Assembly (NCBI GenBank): GCA_002869685.1
Contig: PKUE01000131.1
Location: forward strand, 1-35,875
DNA length: 35,875 nucleotides
Origin: Desulfuromonas sp.
Lineage (GTDB): Bacteria > Desulfobacterota > Desulfuromonadia > Desulfuromonadales > Desulfuromonadaceae
Reading direction: 5' to 3'
Of the stretch, positions 1-9,799 are shown one piece after another. The notes beneath the pieces are model-generated. The model was given only the letters and a program-made list of their open reading frames with translations, was not told the DNA's origin and did no database searches. Position 1 is the first letter of the stretch. Every line of letters starts with the position of its first letter. The position numbers and the translations under genes are program-made.

Positions 1-97
1 AAAATCAGTTTGCTGATCAAGCCATTTCGGTTAACCTGATTTGAGAATAAATACAACCGATTGAATCACTGAGCCGGTTTTGGAGGGAGGATTACAC

Positions 98-448
98 ATG
101 ACTGTCAGTCGGGAACCAAACACCATGATGAAGGTGGTTATTTTGACCCATAACTATCGGGTTGTCGGGCGGGTGTATGTCAAAAAAGGTGCCCGCTTGA
201 CCGATGCCGTGTGTGAGGCGCGCCAGTTTATTGCGGTGGCTGCGGCGAAAGTGTGGGAGCGTCAGACTGGAAATCACCTGTTGCAGGCGGGCTTTATCAA
301 TGTCAGCCGTGACGAAATCGAGATTATCCTGCCCGCCGATGAGGTGGACTGCGAGTGTGAAGACATGGGCAGTCTGGGAACCTGGCTGCTGGAACGGCGC
401 CACGATGCTGATGACGAAGCACAGGAGCTTGATCTCAATGTGGAGTGA
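98..448 (+). CDS. Small conserved-looking protein upstream of PilT-family ATPases, function unknown
   Basis: A 116-residue soluble protein with no signal peptide or membrane segment. I do not recognise the family. I chose the ATG at 98 because a strong ribosome-binding site (GGAGGGAGG, 82-90) sits 7 bases before it; the open frame extends a few codons upstream through that site, so the longer form is unlikely. The N-terminal half has a beta-rich stretch (KVVILTHNYRVVGRVYV), then a helical part, then an acidic C-terminus with a Cys-x-Cys pair (DCECED). It ends 11 bases before the next start, whose ribosome-binding site overlaps its stop, so it is probably co-transcribed with the two ATPases. 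A role linked to twitching or secretion ATPases is inference from position only. Confidence 0.75.
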   Translation: MTVSREPNTMMKVVILTHNYRVVGRVYVKKGARLTDAVCEARQFIAVAAAKVWERQTGNHLLQAGFINVSRDEIEIILPADEVDCECEDMGSLGTWLLERRHDADDEAQELDLNVE

Positions 449-459
449 GGAGAGTATTC

Positions 460-1893
460 ATGACGCCGTTTGATCAATTCGTTGAAAAAGTGGTGGTGCA
501 TAATAAGCTGGCCAATGCTGAATTGATGCAGAAAGCCAAAGCCTACCTGCAAAGCCACCCGGAGCTTGAACTGGCTGATCTGCTGGTCAGGGCCAATGTG
601 CTCAAGCCCCAGCAGGTGACGATGATTCGCGAAAAGTTTGAAGCGACGCAGACGTCGGTTCCGGCACCCCAACCTGCTGCACCCTCTTCGCCTGCTCCAA
701 CTGCCGCGCCTGAACCTGTCCCGGTGCCTTCTCCTGAACCTTCTCCCGTTGCCGAAAGCTCTTTACCCGCCTTTGAACATGAAGCCGCACCGGCTGTGGT
801 GGCCAACGATGTGGGTTCTCTGACAACCTTAGAGGATTATCTTTCTTTTGCCCGGCGTCAAGGGGCCTCTGACCTGCATATCAATGCCGGGTCACCGCCG
901 TTGATGCGTAAGGATGGCAAGCTGACGGCCTTGGAGCGGGAACCGTTCACAGCGCAGGAAACGGAATCGCTGCTGTTCAGTGCGCTGGATGGCGACCAGA
1001 CTTCGCTGCTGCATGAACAGCTGGCTCTGGATACTTGCTGTGAGTTTCCCGGTCTGGGGCGTTATCGCAGCTGCTTTGCCAAACAGAGTCGCGGCTGGGA
1101 TGGGGCGTTTCGCATTGTCGATCTGGCGATCCCCACCTTTGAGCAGTTGCAGTTGCCGATCCATCTCAAGCAGTTGACCGAATATCACCAGGGGCTGGTG
1201 CTGGTCGCCGGTCCGGCGGGCAGTGGCAAGACCACAACCCTGGCGGCCATGATTCAGCTGATCAACCAGCATCGCGAAGACCATATTATCACCATGGAAG
1301 ACCCCATCGAGTATGTTCATACGGCGGAGATGTCGCACATTAGTCAGCGGCAGGTGGGCGATCATACCATGAGCTTTTCGGCGGCGTTGCGTGCAGCATT
1401 GCGTGAAGACCAGGACGTGATTATGATTGGCGAGTTGCGTGACCGCGAGACGGCCACACTGGCCATTTCAGCGGCGGAAACAGGCCATCTGGTGTTTGCT
1501 TCATTGCATACGACCGGCGCCGCCCAGACCATCAGCCGGATTCTCGATTTCTTCCCGGCGGATCAACAGGGTCAGGTGCGTTCGATGATCAGCGAGTCGA
1601 TTCGCGGCATTGTCTGTCAGCGTTTGATTCCGCGTAAAGATGGCGCGGGACGGGCGTTGGCGCTGGAGATCATGTACAACAATACTGCCATCGGTAATCT
1701 GATCCGTGAAGATCGCATGTTCCAACTGCCGACCATGATGCAGATCAACCGCGACAAGGGGATGTGTCAGTTGGAAGACTCGTTGCAACAATTGGTGCAG
1801 GATGGGGTAATCGAGGGCACCGAGGCCTGGTTTGCTGCGGCCAACAAGTCGCCGTTCAAGCAATATCAACCGGAACAGGTGGCCGGAGAATGA
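460..1893 (+). CDS. PilT-family ATPase with N-terminal extension and Pro/Ala linker
   Basis: A 477-residue type IV pilus retraction-type (PilT/PilU) hexameric ATPase. Residues about 1-65 form a small helical domain resembling the N-terminal modules of GspE/PilB-type ATPases, about 66-106 are a Pro/Ala/Glu linker, and the rest is the PilT core. Visible motifs are SDLHIN at the start of the PAS-like N2 domain, Walker A GPAGSGKTT (251-259, Lys257), the Asp box EDPIEYVH, Walker B MIGELRD, and the His-box region FASLHTTGA. The PilT retraction motif AIRNLIRE appears as AIGNLIRE. The start is the ATG at 460, with GTGAGGAGA just upstream, rather than an upstream GTG. The core PilT is usually about 350 residues, so the extension is the odd part. 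It precedes a second PilT paralogue by 36 bases. It is more likely a regulatory or accessory retraction ATPase than the main motor; substrate specificity is not decidable here. Confidence 0.9.
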   Translation: MTPFDQFVEKVVVHNKLANAELMQKAKAYLQSHPELELADLLVRANVLKPQQVTMIREKFEATQTSVPAPQPAAPSSPAPTAAPEPVPVPSPEPSPVAESSLPAFEHEAAPAVVANDVGSLTTLEDYLSFARRQGASDLHINAGSPPLMRKDGKLTALEREPFTAQETESLLFSALDGDQTSLLHEQLALDTCCEFPGLGRYRSCFAKQSRGWDGAFRIVDLAIPTFEQLQLPIHLKQLTEYHQGLVLVAGPAGSGKTTTLAAMIQLINQHREDHIITMEDPIEYVHTAEMSHISQRQVGDHTMSFSAALRAALREDQDVIMIGELRDRETATLAISAAETGHLVFASLHTTGAAQTISRILDFFPADQQGQVRSMISESIRGIVCQRLIPRKDGAGRALALEIMYNNTAIGNLIREDRMFQLPTMMQINRDKGMCQLEDSLQQLVQDGVIEGTEAWFAAANKSPFKQYQPEQVAGE

Positions 1894-1929
1894 TGCCGAC
1901 TGTTGATGTCGTAACCAAGGAGAGAAACC

Positions 1930-2988
1930 GTGGCTCAAATTGACCGACTGTTTGACAAGATGCTGGAACGGGGCGCCTCGGACCTGCACCTGTTACAAGG
2001 CCAGCCGCCGAAGATCCGTGAACATGGCCGCATGGTGGCGATTGATGGTGAACCCGCCATCAATGAAGATCAGATGATCGCTTATCTTAAAGAGATCTGT
2101 GTGCCGGAGCGCTGGACCGAGTTTTTGGCCACTAAAGACCTCGACTTTGCCTACGAGAAGGATGAAAAAGCGCGCTTCCGGGCCAACTACTACGGCCAGC
2201 TGCACGGTATGGGGGCGGTGTTCCGGGTGATTCCGACTAAAATTCTCACCATGGAGGAGCTGCACCTGCCCGAAGTGCTGAAATCCTTTGCCGCGTTGCG
2301 TTCCGGTCTGGTGCTGGTGACCGGTCCGACCGGTAGTGGTAAATCCACGACACTGGCGGCGATTATCGATTACATCAACGACAATTTTTCCCGCTACATC
2401 CTGACCATTGAAGAACCCATCGAGTTTGTTCATCCCAACAAACGCAGTGTGTTTTGTCAGCGTGAGGTGGGGAGCGACGTCCACTCTTTTGGTGATGGCC
2501 TGCATACTGCGGGACGTCAGGACTGTGATGTTATTCTGGTGGGGGAGATGCGTGATTACGAGACCATCTCACTGGCGTTGTCTGCCGCCTCCATGGGGAC
2601 CCTGGTGTTCGGGACTCTGCACACCAACTCGGCGGTGAAAACCATTGACCGGATCATTGATGTTTTCCCCTCTGATCAGCAGGGGATGGCGCGGACCATG
2701 CTCGCCGATTCGTTGCGCGGGATCTGCGCCCAGCTGTTGTTGAAAAAACAGGGTGGTGGCCGGATTGCCGCGAATGAGATTCTGGTGGGAACCACCGGTT
2801 TGTCGGCCAGCATCCGGGAAAACAACATCGGCAATATTCGCAACATTATCCAGGGGGGCAAAAGTCTGGGCATGCAGATGATGGATGACGTGCTGGCCAG
2901 CTACCTCAAAGATGAACTGATCAGCCCGGATGAAGCTTATCTCAAGGCGCAGGACAAGAATCGTTTCAAGCAGAAAGAGGAAGGGTGA
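1930..2988 (+). CDS. PilT/PilU-type twitching motility ATPase
   Basis: A 352-residue ATPase of the PilT/PilU family, of normal length, predicted to power pilus disassembly at the inner membrane. It starts at a GTG with AAGGAG 8-13 bases upstream. Motifs are ASDLHLLQGQPP (N2 domain), Walker A GPTGSGKSTT (132-141, Lys138), the Asp box EEPIEFVH, Walker B LVGEMRD, and the His box FGTLHTNSA. Departures from classic PilT are the usual ALREDPD before Walker B, which reads AGRQDCD, and the AIRNLIRE retraction motif, degenerate here as SASIRENN. This suggests a PilU-like accessory role. It is the last gene of its operon, which ends at the hairpin at 3045-3082. Confidence 0.9.
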   Translation: MAQIDRLFDKMLERGASDLHLLQGQPPKIREHGRMVAIDGEPAINEDQMIAYLKEICVPERWTEFLATKDLDFAYEKDEKARFRANYYGQLHGMGAVFRVIPTKILTMEELHLPEVLKSFAALRSGLVLVTGPTGSGKSTTLAAIIDYINDNFSRYILTIEEPIEFVHPNKRSVFCQREVGSDVHSFGDGLHTAGRQDCDVILVGEMRDYETISLALSAASMGTLVFGTLHTNSAVKTIDRIIDVFPSDQQGMARTMLADSLRGICAQLLLKKQGGGRIAANEILVGTTGLSASIRENNIGNIRNIIQGGKSLGMQMMDDVLASYLKDELISPDEAYLKAQDKNRFKQKEEG

Positions 2989-3044
2989 TTGAGCGACGAC
3001 AGCCCAAGACTGTCGCGGTTTTCTCAAGTCGCGTTGAAGAAGAA

Positions 3045-3082
3045 AATAACGGCTGCCGGGTTTTGGTCCGGCAGCCGTTATT
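3045..3082. terminator. Bidirectional intrinsic terminator between the ATPase operon and prfC
   Basis: A perfect 15-base stem (3045-3059 paired with 3068-3082) with an 8-base loop lies between two convergent genes. On the minus strand the stem is followed by a T-rich run (TTTTCTTC); on the plus strand by a shorter one. It can serve both genes. Confidence 0.85.
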
Positions 3083-3090
3083 GTTTCAAT

Positions 3091-4677
3091 CTAGCAATGT
3101 TCTCGGGTCTTGTGGAACGTTACATCCGGCCACTGTTCAATGGTGTGCTGCAGGCGCCACTCACTTGAAGCGAGAAATGCCAGATTTCCTTCAGCATCGT
3201 GGGCCAGTTGGCCGCGGTTCTTCTTTTCAAACTCGTCCATCTTCTTCTTGTCGTCGCAGGTGACCCAGCGTGCCGTGGCATAGTCGATCGACTCATAGAC
3301 GGCATCGACACTGTACTCGTCACGCAGACGCGACATGATGACGTCAAACTGCAACACGCCGACGGCTCCGAGAATGTAGTCGCTGCCGAGCACAGGGCGA
3401 AACAGTTGCACGGCCCCTTCTTCGGCCAGCTGAACCAGTCCTTTGTCGAGCTGCTTGGTTTTTAGCGGGTTTTTCAGCCGCACCCGGCGAAAGTGCTCTG
3501 GTGCAAAGCTGGGAATGCCGACAAACTTCAACGGTTCCTTAACGGTAAAGGTGTCACCGATTTTGATGGTTCCGTGGTTGTGGATGCCGATGATATCACC
3601 GGCATACGCTTCTTCGACGTGGCTGCGGTCCTGGGCCATGAAGATGGTGGCGTTGGCGATGGCAACATCCTTGCCGATGCGGTGATGCTTCAGCTTCATG
3701 CCGCGCTTGAATTGCCCGGAACAGATGCGCAGAAAGGCGATCCGGTCACGGTGGGCCGGGTCCATGTTGGCCTGGATTTTAAAGACAAAGCCACTGAACG
3801 CTTCTTCGTATGGGGAGACTTCACGCGTGGTGGTCTGGCGGGGGATTGGCGTTGGCGCCAGTTCCACAAAGGCATCGAGCATTTCCTGGACACCGAAGTT
3901 GTTGACGGCGCTGCCGAAAAATACCGGCGTCTGGTTCCCTTTGAGATAGTCTTCAAGGCTGAACGGATTGGCCGCACCTTCGAGCAATTCGATATCTTCA
4001 CGCAACTCGTCGGCCTGATCGCCGAGCAGTTCATCCAGCTTGGGATCGTCGAGGCTGTCGATGACAATGCCCTGGCTGACCCGTTCGTTGTCCTGAGCTG
4101 AAAACAGGTGCAACTGCTTTTTGTACAGGTTGTAGGTGCCTTTAAAGCGCTTGCCCATGCCGATGGGCCAGCTCAGCGGTGCACATTCGATCTGCAGTGT
4201 TTCTTCAATGTCGCTGAGAATGTCCAGCGGCGCAAGACCTTCACGGTCTAGTTTGTTGACGAAGGTGATGATCGGTGTGTTGCGCATCCGGCACACTTCC
4301 ATCAGCTTGCGTGTTTGTGTCTCAACCCCTTTGGCGCTGTCGATCACCATCAGGGCGCTGTCAACGGCGGTCAGAACCCGATACGTATCTTCGGAAAAAT
4401 CCTGGTGACCCGGGGTGTCGAGCAGGTTCACTTCGAAATTGCGATAATTGAACTTCATTACCGACGAGGTGACCGAAATCCCGCGCTCCTGCTCCATGGC
4501 CATCCAGTCACTGGTGGCATGACGCGATGCTTTACGTGCTTTGACGGCACCCGCCATCTGAATTGCCCCGCCAAACAGCAGTAATTTTTCGGTCAATGTG
4601 GTTTTACCGGCGTCAGGATGGCTGATAATCCCGAATGTACGCCGCTTGTCCACTTCGTTCTGGTAATGTTTTTGCAT
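3091..4677 (-). CDS. prfC: Peptide chain release factor 3 (RF3)
   Basis: A 528-residue translational GTPase, close to the 529 of E. coli RF3, that recycles RF1/RF2 from the ribosome after termination. G-domain motifs are SHPDAGKTT (P-loop, Lys25), [12 protein letters not shown] (G3) and NKLDRE (G4), followed by the RF3-type domains 2 and 3 (for example [10 protein letters not shown]). EF-G and LepA are excluded by the RF3-specific N-terminus ([17 protein letters not shown]) and by length. The start is the ATG at 4677 with AAGG 7 bases upstream; a GTG six codons earlier has no site. It is monocistronic, convergent with the ATPase operon and divergent from the chemotaxis receptor. Confidence 0.97.
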   Translation of the reverse strand: MQKHYQNEVDKRRTFGIISHPDAGKTTLTEKLLLFGGAIQMAGAVKARKASRHATSDWMAMEQERGISVTSSVMKFNYRNFEVNLLDTPGHQDFSEDTYRVLTAVDSALMVIDSAKGVETQTRKLMEVCRMRNTPIITFVNKLDREGLAPLDILSDIEETLQIECAPLSWPIGMGKRFKGTYNLYKKQLHLFSAQDNERVSQGIVIDSLDDPKLDELLGDQADELREDIELLEGAANPFSLEDYLKGNQTPVFFGSAVNNFGVQEMLDAFVELAPTPIPRQTTTREVSPYEEAFSGFVFKIQANMDPAHRDRIAFLRICSGQFKRGMKLKHHRIGKDVAIANATIFMAQDRSHVEEAYAGDIIGIHNHGTIKIGDTFTVKEPLKFVGIPSFAPEHFRRVRLKNPLKTKQLDKGLVQLAEEGAVQLFRPVLGSDYILGAVGVLQFDVIMSRLRDEYSVDAVYESIDYATARWVTCDDKKKMDEFEKKNRGQLAHDAEGNLAFLASSEWRLQHTIEQWPDVTFHKTREHC

Positions 4678-4868
4678 AATTAAACCTTGGTTCACTGTTT
4701 ACAAGATAAATCCGAATCAGTATTCTAGACGGAAGCCATGAAATACCGTCGCAAAATACCCCAACAGTGTGCGGTGGTCAACTCTTTCACACGCTTGGCG
4801 GATGGTGGGGGCTGGGAACGAAACAGGTTCATTAATACTTCATTTTATTGTTAGTCTGGAGGCTTTTC

Positions 4869-7088
4869 ATGCTTAAATCGATGCGTATCGGTCGCAAGCT
4901 GCTGCTATCGTTCATCTTCCTGCTGGTTCTGACCATGATTGTCGGTCGCGTTGGCAAATCGGGGATGGATACCGTTAGCCGCAATATGGACCATGTTCAG
5001 TCGGTCAACAATATGCTGACCCGTTTTAACGAAGCTCGCATCCATGAGCAGCGTTTTGCCCTGAACTCACAAAAAAGTGAAGCGGAATCGCTGCGCAATG
5101 CCCTGGAACAACTCAATAATGAAGCCTCGCAACTCAAGGGGATTCTTTCCGAAGAAGAAGCTCTGGCGAAAGTGAACCAGACACAGCAGGATGCCGCCAG
5201 TTACCTGAATGCTTTCAACGATTATGTGCGGATCAGCGTTCAGCGTGAACAGAGCATGGAGCAGATGAAAGACAGCTCCAACGATGCCTTCAAAGAGATC
5301 AAAGGATTACAGACTGCGCTTAATGAAATCCTTGATGATACCATCGCATCGCGCGACAACTACGATGATGCCGATGACTATCAGGATGACCTTGCCTATG
5401 TCATGGAGCAACTGGGCTACACCCAGACGATCAGCCTGCTGTTCCTCAACGCTCGCAAGTTTGAAAAAGAACATATTATTTCCCGCGATGAAGCGTTTCT
5501 TGAGCGCGCCCGCAAAAGTATTGCCAACATGCTTGCGCTGACCCAGCGTCTTGAAGACAGTTTCGATGATGAAGAGTATGTCACCATGACTCGCGAAGCC
5601 CGACGCCAGATCCTCGGTTATCAGCAGAGCTTTGAAGGCCATGCCAGTCAGATGGATCAGCAGCTGAAACTTAACCAACAGATGCATGCATCGGCTGAGA
5701 ACGCCAAGGCGGCGTGCCTGGAAACTCTTGCCGTCATCAAGCGTGGTAGTGAAAGCAGTATGTCCCAGGCGAATATTATTCTGATCATCATCAGTATTGC
5801 CGCCGTGATTATCGGTTTGGCTCTGGCGATCCGTATTTCACGGGGAATTTCCATCCCACTGAGCAAAACGGTTGAAATGCTTGATGCGTTGGAGAACGGT
5901 CACATCGATACGCGCCTTAATCTGGATCGAGGCGACGAAATCGGCCACCTGGCGCGGACGATGGATCGTTTTGCCGACAGCCTCAATACCGAAGTGGTGC
6001 AGCCTCTTAACGAATTGGCCTCCGGCAACCTCGACTTTGACGTTCATCCCCATGATGATCGGGATCGTCTGCGCACCGCCCTGAAAAAACTTGGCGATGA
6101 CATGAACAACATCATGCTCGAAGTCCAGATTGCCGGTGAACAGATCAACTCCGGCTCCAGTCAGGTTTCCGATTCCAGCCAGTCGCTGTCACAGGGGGCT
6201 ACTGAGCAGGCCAGTTCCCTTGAAGAGATCAGCAGTTCTTTGCAGGAGTTGGCCGGGCGCACGCGGCAAAATGCCGATTCGGCCGAAGATGCCAGCAAGC
6301 TCACGGAGCAGGTGCAAAAGGATGCGGAACAAGGGCGTACCCAGATGGGTTCTTTGAATAACGCCATGGCCGACATCAATGATGCCAGTCAGAATATTTC
6401 CAAAATCATTAAAGTCATTGATGAGATCGCCTTTCAAACCAACCTGTTGGCACTCAACGCTGCCGTTGAAGCGGCACGGGCCGGTCAGCACGGCAAAGGT
6501 TTTGCGGTTGTTGCCGAAGAGGTTCGCAATCTGGCCGCACGCAGCGCCAAGGCCGCCCATGAAACAACCGAGTTGATTGAGGGTTCGGTTTCCAAGGCGA
6601 AGATCGGTGCCGATATCGCCGAGCAGACCGCTGAATCGCTCGACAAGATTGTTCGTGGCGTAACCGAGGCCACGACTCTCGCATCAGAAATCGCCAAAGC
6701 CAGCACCGAACAGGCGCAGGGGATTTCGCAGATTTCCATCGGTATTTCTCAGATCGATGATGTCACCCAGCAGAATACGGCCAGTTCAGAAGAGACTGCG
6801 GCGGCGGCCGAAGAGTTGCGCAGTCAAGCGGATGCCTTGCAACATCTGTTGCGCCGCTTCTCATTGCGTCAGGGGGCTATCAGTTCTTCGCGGAATGACG
6901 ACCTTTTCGAGCAGGAGTTTAAACCTGTACGGCAGCCGGTTCTGTCGGCTCCGGCTGCTGCGACACCACGCGCGGCAACAGCGCCAGAATCACAACCGGT
7001 TGACGATGAGCCGGTCAGTAATTGGGGTGGGCAGGACGATGACACTGTGCAGATCGCTCTGGATGACAGTGAATTCGGCAAATACTGA
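4869..7088 (+). CDS. Methyl-accepting chemotaxis protein, large periplasmic helical domain
   Basis: A 739-residue inner-membrane chemoreceptor. It has TM1 at about 11-31 and a periplasmic all-helical domain of about 260 residues resembling the helical bimodular (HBM) sensor class. TM2 is at about 301-325, followed by HAMP ([18 protein letters not shown]...) and what looks like a second HAMP-like unit ([16 protein letters not shown]). The cytoplasmic signalling rod contains the conserved tip [23 protein letters not shown] at about 518-540. The Ala/Pro-rich tail ends DSEFGKY, without a CheR-tethering NWETF-type pentapeptide. The start is the ATG at 4869 preceded by CTGGAGG; the TTG seven codons upstream is less likely. 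The ligand is unknown; HBM receptors studied elsewhere bind organic acids. No che genes are adjacent. Confidence 0.93.
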   Translation: MLKSMRIGRKLLLSFIFLLVLTMIVGRVGKSGMDTVSRNMDHVQSVNNMLTRFNEARIHEQRFALNSQKSEAESLRNALEQLNNEASQLKGILSEEEALAKVNQTQQDAASYLNAFNDYVRISVQREQSMEQMKDSSNDAFKEIKGLQTALNEILDDTIASRDNYDDADDYQDDLAYVMEQLGYTQTISLLFLNARKFEKEHIISRDEAFLERARKSIANMLALTQRLEDSFDDEEYVTMTREARRQILGYQQSFEGHASQMDQQLKLNQQMHASAENAKAACLETLAVIKRGSESSMSQANIILIIISIAAVIIGLALAIRISRGISIPLSKTVEMLDALENGHIDTRLNLDRGDEIGHLARTMDRFADSLNTEVVQPLNELASGNLDFDVHPHDDRDRLRTALKKLGDDMNNIMLEVQIAGEQINSGSSQVSDSSQSLSQGATEQASSLEEISSSLQELAGRTRQNADSAEDASKLTEQVQKDAEQGRTQMGSLNNAMADINDASQNISKIIKVIDEIAFQTNLLALNAAVEAARAGQHGKGFAVVAEEVRNLAARSAKAAHETTELIEGSVSKAKIGADIAEQTAESLDKIVRGVTEATTLASEIAKASTEQAQGISQISIGISQIDDVTQQNTASSEETAAAAEELRSQADALQHLLRRFSLRQGAISSSRNDDLFEQEFKPVRQPVLSAPAAATPRAATAPESQPVDDEPVSNWGGQDDDTVQIALDDSEFGKY

Positions 7089-7111
7089 TTGCTGCCTATC
7101 GCCATAACGTC

Positions 7112-7149
7112 AAAGAGGCCCCGTTGTTGAACAACGGGGCCTCTTTTTT
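7112..7149 (+). terminator. Intrinsic terminator of the chemoreceptor gene
   Basis: A perfect 16-base stem (7112-7127 with 7131-7146) with a 3-base TGA loop, ending in a T run. It lies between the convergent receptor and protoporphyrinogen oxidase genes and, being A-rich at its left foot, probably works in both directions. Confidence 0.88.
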
Positions 7150-7184
7150 CTTCAGAAGTCGTGGGATTGTGCTGTCGGTCTAAA

Positions 7185-8588
7185 TCAGTTGTGTCCCAGC
7201 GATTTCAGGACTTCTGCCGCCGTGCGGTTGGCATTGGCCACGCAGTCGTTAAGGCCGATCCCCTCATAAGCGTTTCCGGTCAGGAACAGGCGGGGTGTTG
7301 CCGTCAATTCGGAACGGATCTGTTTGACCAGAGCGGCGTGGCCGCTGACATATTGAGGGATCGCCCGCTCATGGCGGAAAATGCGTGCCATCTCCGGTGT
7401 GGCTTTGATTCCCATGATTCGTTCCAGATCCGCCTGAACCAGAATCTGCACCTGTTCATCGCTCAGGTTTGCGGCCTGTGGACGGGTCGCGCCGCCCATC
7501 ATGGAGCGGAGCAGAACTTTTCCTTCCGGAGCACGGTAGGGGAAGATGCTCGAATCCCACAGGGTGCCGAGAACTGAGCAGCCCTCTTTCTTGGGGATCA
7601 GATAGCCAAACCCATTCAGGTCGCATTTCAGCGTCTGTTTGTCGTAGCCCAAGCAGACCACGTTCATGGGCGCATAGGGGATCTGTTCCAGGAGTTTTAC
7701 CGCATTGCGGTTGAAGTTGCGGCATATTTTGGCCAGAGCATAGGCCGGTGCGGCACTGACCACCGCATCGACGTCCAGCTGGCTGCCATCACTGAGTTCG
7801 AGAATGTAGTTCTCAAAATACGCCATACTCTCAACGCTGACACCAAAGCGCAGATCCGCACTGAGTGCTTCTTGCAGCGCGTCAGTGAGTTCCTGAATGC
7901 CGCCGTTGAAAGAGGTCAGCACGCCACCGGGACCGGCAGCACTGGCCACTTGCTTCCCCGCTTTGCGTTCAGCCCGCTTTTGGCGAGCCATCTTGATCAT
8001 CGCCTTGAGCAGACCACCATATTCCTGCTCCAGTTCGGCAATGCGCGGGAAACAGCTCTTCAAACTCATGGTCTCAGGATCGCCGGCAAAAATTCCACCG
8101 GCCATGGGGGCAATCAGTTTGTCGAGAGCCTCGCCACCCAGACGACGGCGACCGAATTCGGCCAGCGTCTCATCGCGATCATCCCGTTTGGCCGGTACGA
8201 ACATTTCACCCGCCAGGCGGAATTTTCCTGGCCAGCTGATCAGTTTGGAACCGAGAAACATCGGCCCGTTTTCCGGCAGCCGGTGCAGGGTGTTGTCGCT
8301 GAAAATAAACCGTTTGCGGGCATTGTCATTGGAGCGCAGCAGCGTGTCGTCGATCGTCAGGGCTTTGCACAACTCAAGGGTCGCCGGTTTATTGTCGAGA
8401 AAACCGTTCGGTCCCCATTCACACAGGTAGCCCTCTTCGTGACGGCTCCAGATTTTGCCACCACTGCGTTGTTGTTTTTCGATGACGGTGATCTGTAACT
8501 CGATATTTTGGGCCTTCGCCGCTTGCTCAAGTGCATAGGCTGTGGCCAGACCGGAAACCCCGGCACCAATAACGGCTATTCGTGACAT
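7185..8588 (-). CDS. hemG: Protoporphyrinogen oxidase (HemY-type, FAD-dependent)
   Basis: A 467-residue FAD enzyme that oxidises protoporphyrinogen IX to protoporphyrin IX, the penultimate step of haem synthesis. The N-terminus carries the dinucleotide-binding GAGVSGLATAYAL (GxGxxG) and the following acidic strand end VIEKQQRSGG. The region EWGPNGFLD and the C-terminal GNAYEGIGLNDCV (FAD contact) are typical of the HemY/PPO family. It is often annotated hemG in Geobacter despite being the HemY type. The start is the ATG at 8588 with AAGGAG 9 bases upstream; the in-frame TTG two codons earlier sits too close to that site. Haem supply fits a cytochrome-rich organism. It is monocistronic and divergent from the DnaJ gene. 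Confidence 0.93.
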   Translation of the reverse strand: MSRIAVIGAGVSGLATAYALEQAAKAQNIELQITVIEKQQRSGGKIWSRHEEGYLCEWGPNGFLDNKPATLELCKALTIDDTLLRSNDNARKRFIFSDNTLHRLPENGPMFLGSKLISWPGKFRLAGEMFVPAKRDDRDETLAEFGRRRLGGEALDKLIAPMAGGIFAGDPETMSLKSCFPRIAELEQEYGGLLKAMIKMARQKRAERKAGKQVASAAGPGGVLTSFNGGIQELTDALQEALSADLRFGVSVESMAYFENYILELSDGSQLDVDAVVSAAPAYALAKICRNFNRNAVKLLEQIPYAPMNVVCLGYDKQTLKCDLNGFGYLIPKKEGCSVLGTLWDSSIFPYRAPEGKVLLRSMMGGATRPQAANLSDEQVQILVQADLERIMGIKATPEMARIFRHERAIPQYVSGHAALVKQIRSELTATPRLFLTGNAYEGIGLNDCVANANRTAAEVLKSLGHN

Positions 8589-8654
8589 TGACAATCGCTC
8601 CTTGTCGTGCGTTAGACGGATACACTACGGATGGTCGATTTTTTACCAAAGACG

Positions 8655-8684
8655 ATCATAGCACCATTTTTCGCCAATAGTCTA
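8655..8684 (-). promoter_or_regulatory. Candidate sigma-70 promoter for hemG
   Basis: On the minus strand an extended -10 (TGC-TATGAT, -10 at 8655-8660) follows a TAGACT-like -35 at an 18-base spacing. The -10 matches consensus at five of six positions. The transcript leader would be about 60 bases. The prediction is by eye only. Confidence 0.45.
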
Positions 8685-8753
8685 AAAACTCGTATAATGT
8701 TCACACATTAAGAAGGAATATGTCCTTTGATTAATTGCTAATTGGTCGCCCCC

Positions 8754-8782
8754 TTGACGGATGAGACGGGCAGCCTTATATT
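8754..8782 (+). promoter_or_regulatory. Sigma-70 promoter for the DnaJ-family gene
   Basis: TTGACG (8754-8759), a 17-base spacer and TATATT (8777-8782) lie about 37 bases before the start codon. The -35 reads CCCCCTTGACG, so a heat-shock sigma-32 -35 (CTTGA) could overlap it. The expected CCCCAT-type -10 is absent, so sigma-70 is the better reading. Confidence 0.7.
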
Positions 8783-8818
8783 AACCGCGCCGGTAAATCG
8801 CGGCAGACAGGAGTTTTC

Positions 8819-9718
8819 ATGGCAAAAGACTATTATGCAGTTCTCGGGGTCGACAAAACCGCCACGGCACAGGAAATTAAAAAAGCCTATCGCAAGCTGG
8901 CGGTACAATATCATCCCGATAAAAATCCCGGTGACAAACAGGCCGAAGAACGTTTCAAAGAGATCAGTGAAGCCTACGCTGTTCTGAGTGATAGCGAGAA
9001 AAAGCAGCAGTACGACCAATTTGGCGACAGTGGTTTTCACCAGCGCTATTCGCAGGAAGATATTTTTCGCGGTGCCGATTTTGGCGACATCTTTCGCGAA
9101 TTCGGCATGGGCGACGATCTGTTCAGCCAGTTGTTCGGCGGCATGGGCGGTGGCGGCCGCGGGCGGTCCCCATTCCATCAGCAACGTCCCCAGGCGGTCA
9201 AGGGGCAGGATTATGTCATGCGCCTCAATCTGCCGTTCCGTCAGGCTATCCTTGGCGGTGAGCGTCAGGTGAATTACAGCCATAATGGACGCAGTGAACA
9301 GATTCAGGTCAAAATTCCGCCCGGGATCGAAACCGGCCAGAAACTGCGTGTTTCCGGCAAGGGTGGCCCCAGTCCCGGCGGCGGCCGTCCCGGCGACCTT
9401 CTGCTGGAGATCACGGTTGACAAGGATGCCCGTTTTACCCGTGAAGGAAACAACCTTCAGGTTCAGGTGTCTGTTCCATTCAGTGGAGTCTGCCTGGGAA
9501 CCAGCGCCACCGTTCCAACCCTCGAAGGGGAAAAGCGCATCAAGATTCCGGCTGGAACCAGCAATGGCGGACGCATCCGTCTGCGTGGTCACGGCGTCCC
9601 GGCCCATGGTAAAAATCCGGCAGGAGACCTGTATGCCCAGGTGATGGTTAAGGTGCCAAAACAGTTGACTGAAGAGCAAAAGGCGGTGCTGGAGGAGTTG
9701 CAGAAGCACGATCTTTAA
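8819..9718 (+). CDS. cbpA: DnaJ-family co-chaperone, CbpA type (no zinc fingers)
   Basis: A 299-residue Hsp40 that stimulates DnaK ATPase and delivers substrates. The J domain (1-70) has the HPD tripeptide at 32-34. A Gly/Phe-rich linker follows ([13 protein letters not shown], about 105-120), then the two beta-sandwich substrate domains ([20 protein letters not shown]..., [13 protein letters not shown]..., [18 protein letters not shown]). The four CxxCxGxG zinc repeats of DnaJ are missing, so it is the CbpA class rather than DnaJ itself. AGGAG (8809-8813) precedes the ATG. It is monocistronic with its own promoter and terminator. CbpM, the usual CbpA partner, is not adjacent. Confidence 0.93.
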   Translation: MAKDYYAVLGVDKTATAQEIKKAYRKLAVQYHPDKNPGDKQAEERFKEISEAYAVLSDSEKKQQYDQFGDSGFHQRYSQEDIFRGADFGDIFREFGMGDDLFSQLFGGMGGGGRGRSPFHQQRPQAVKGQDYVMRLNLPFRQAILGGERQVNYSHNGRSEQIQVKIPPGIETGQKLRVSGKGGPSPGGGRPGDLLLEITVDKDARFTREGNNLQVQVSVPFSGVCLGTSATVPTLEGEKRIKIPAGTSNGGRIRLRGHGVPAHGKNPAGDLYAQVMVKVPKQLTEEQKAVLEELQKHDL

Positions 9719-9740
9719 ACGACTGCCAGTAACGATACTC

Positions 9741-9777
9741 ACGAAAAAAGGCCCCAGGATACGGGGCCTTTTTTCGT
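9741..9777. terminator. Bidirectional intrinsic terminator between cbpA and pepA
   Basis: A 15-base stem (9741-9755 with 9763-9777) with a 7-base loop. The GC core GGCCCC/GGGGCC is flanked by six A on the left and six T on the right, so it gives a U run on either strand for these convergent genes. Confidence 0.88.
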
Positions 9778-9799
9778 TGAGATTCCTTGTGGTGTCGTG

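Noticed and set aside
8693-8698. A perfect TATAAT on the plus strand upstream of cbpA
   Set aside because: No -35 at 16-18 bases and a better promoter (TTGACG-N17-TATATT) lies closer to the gene.
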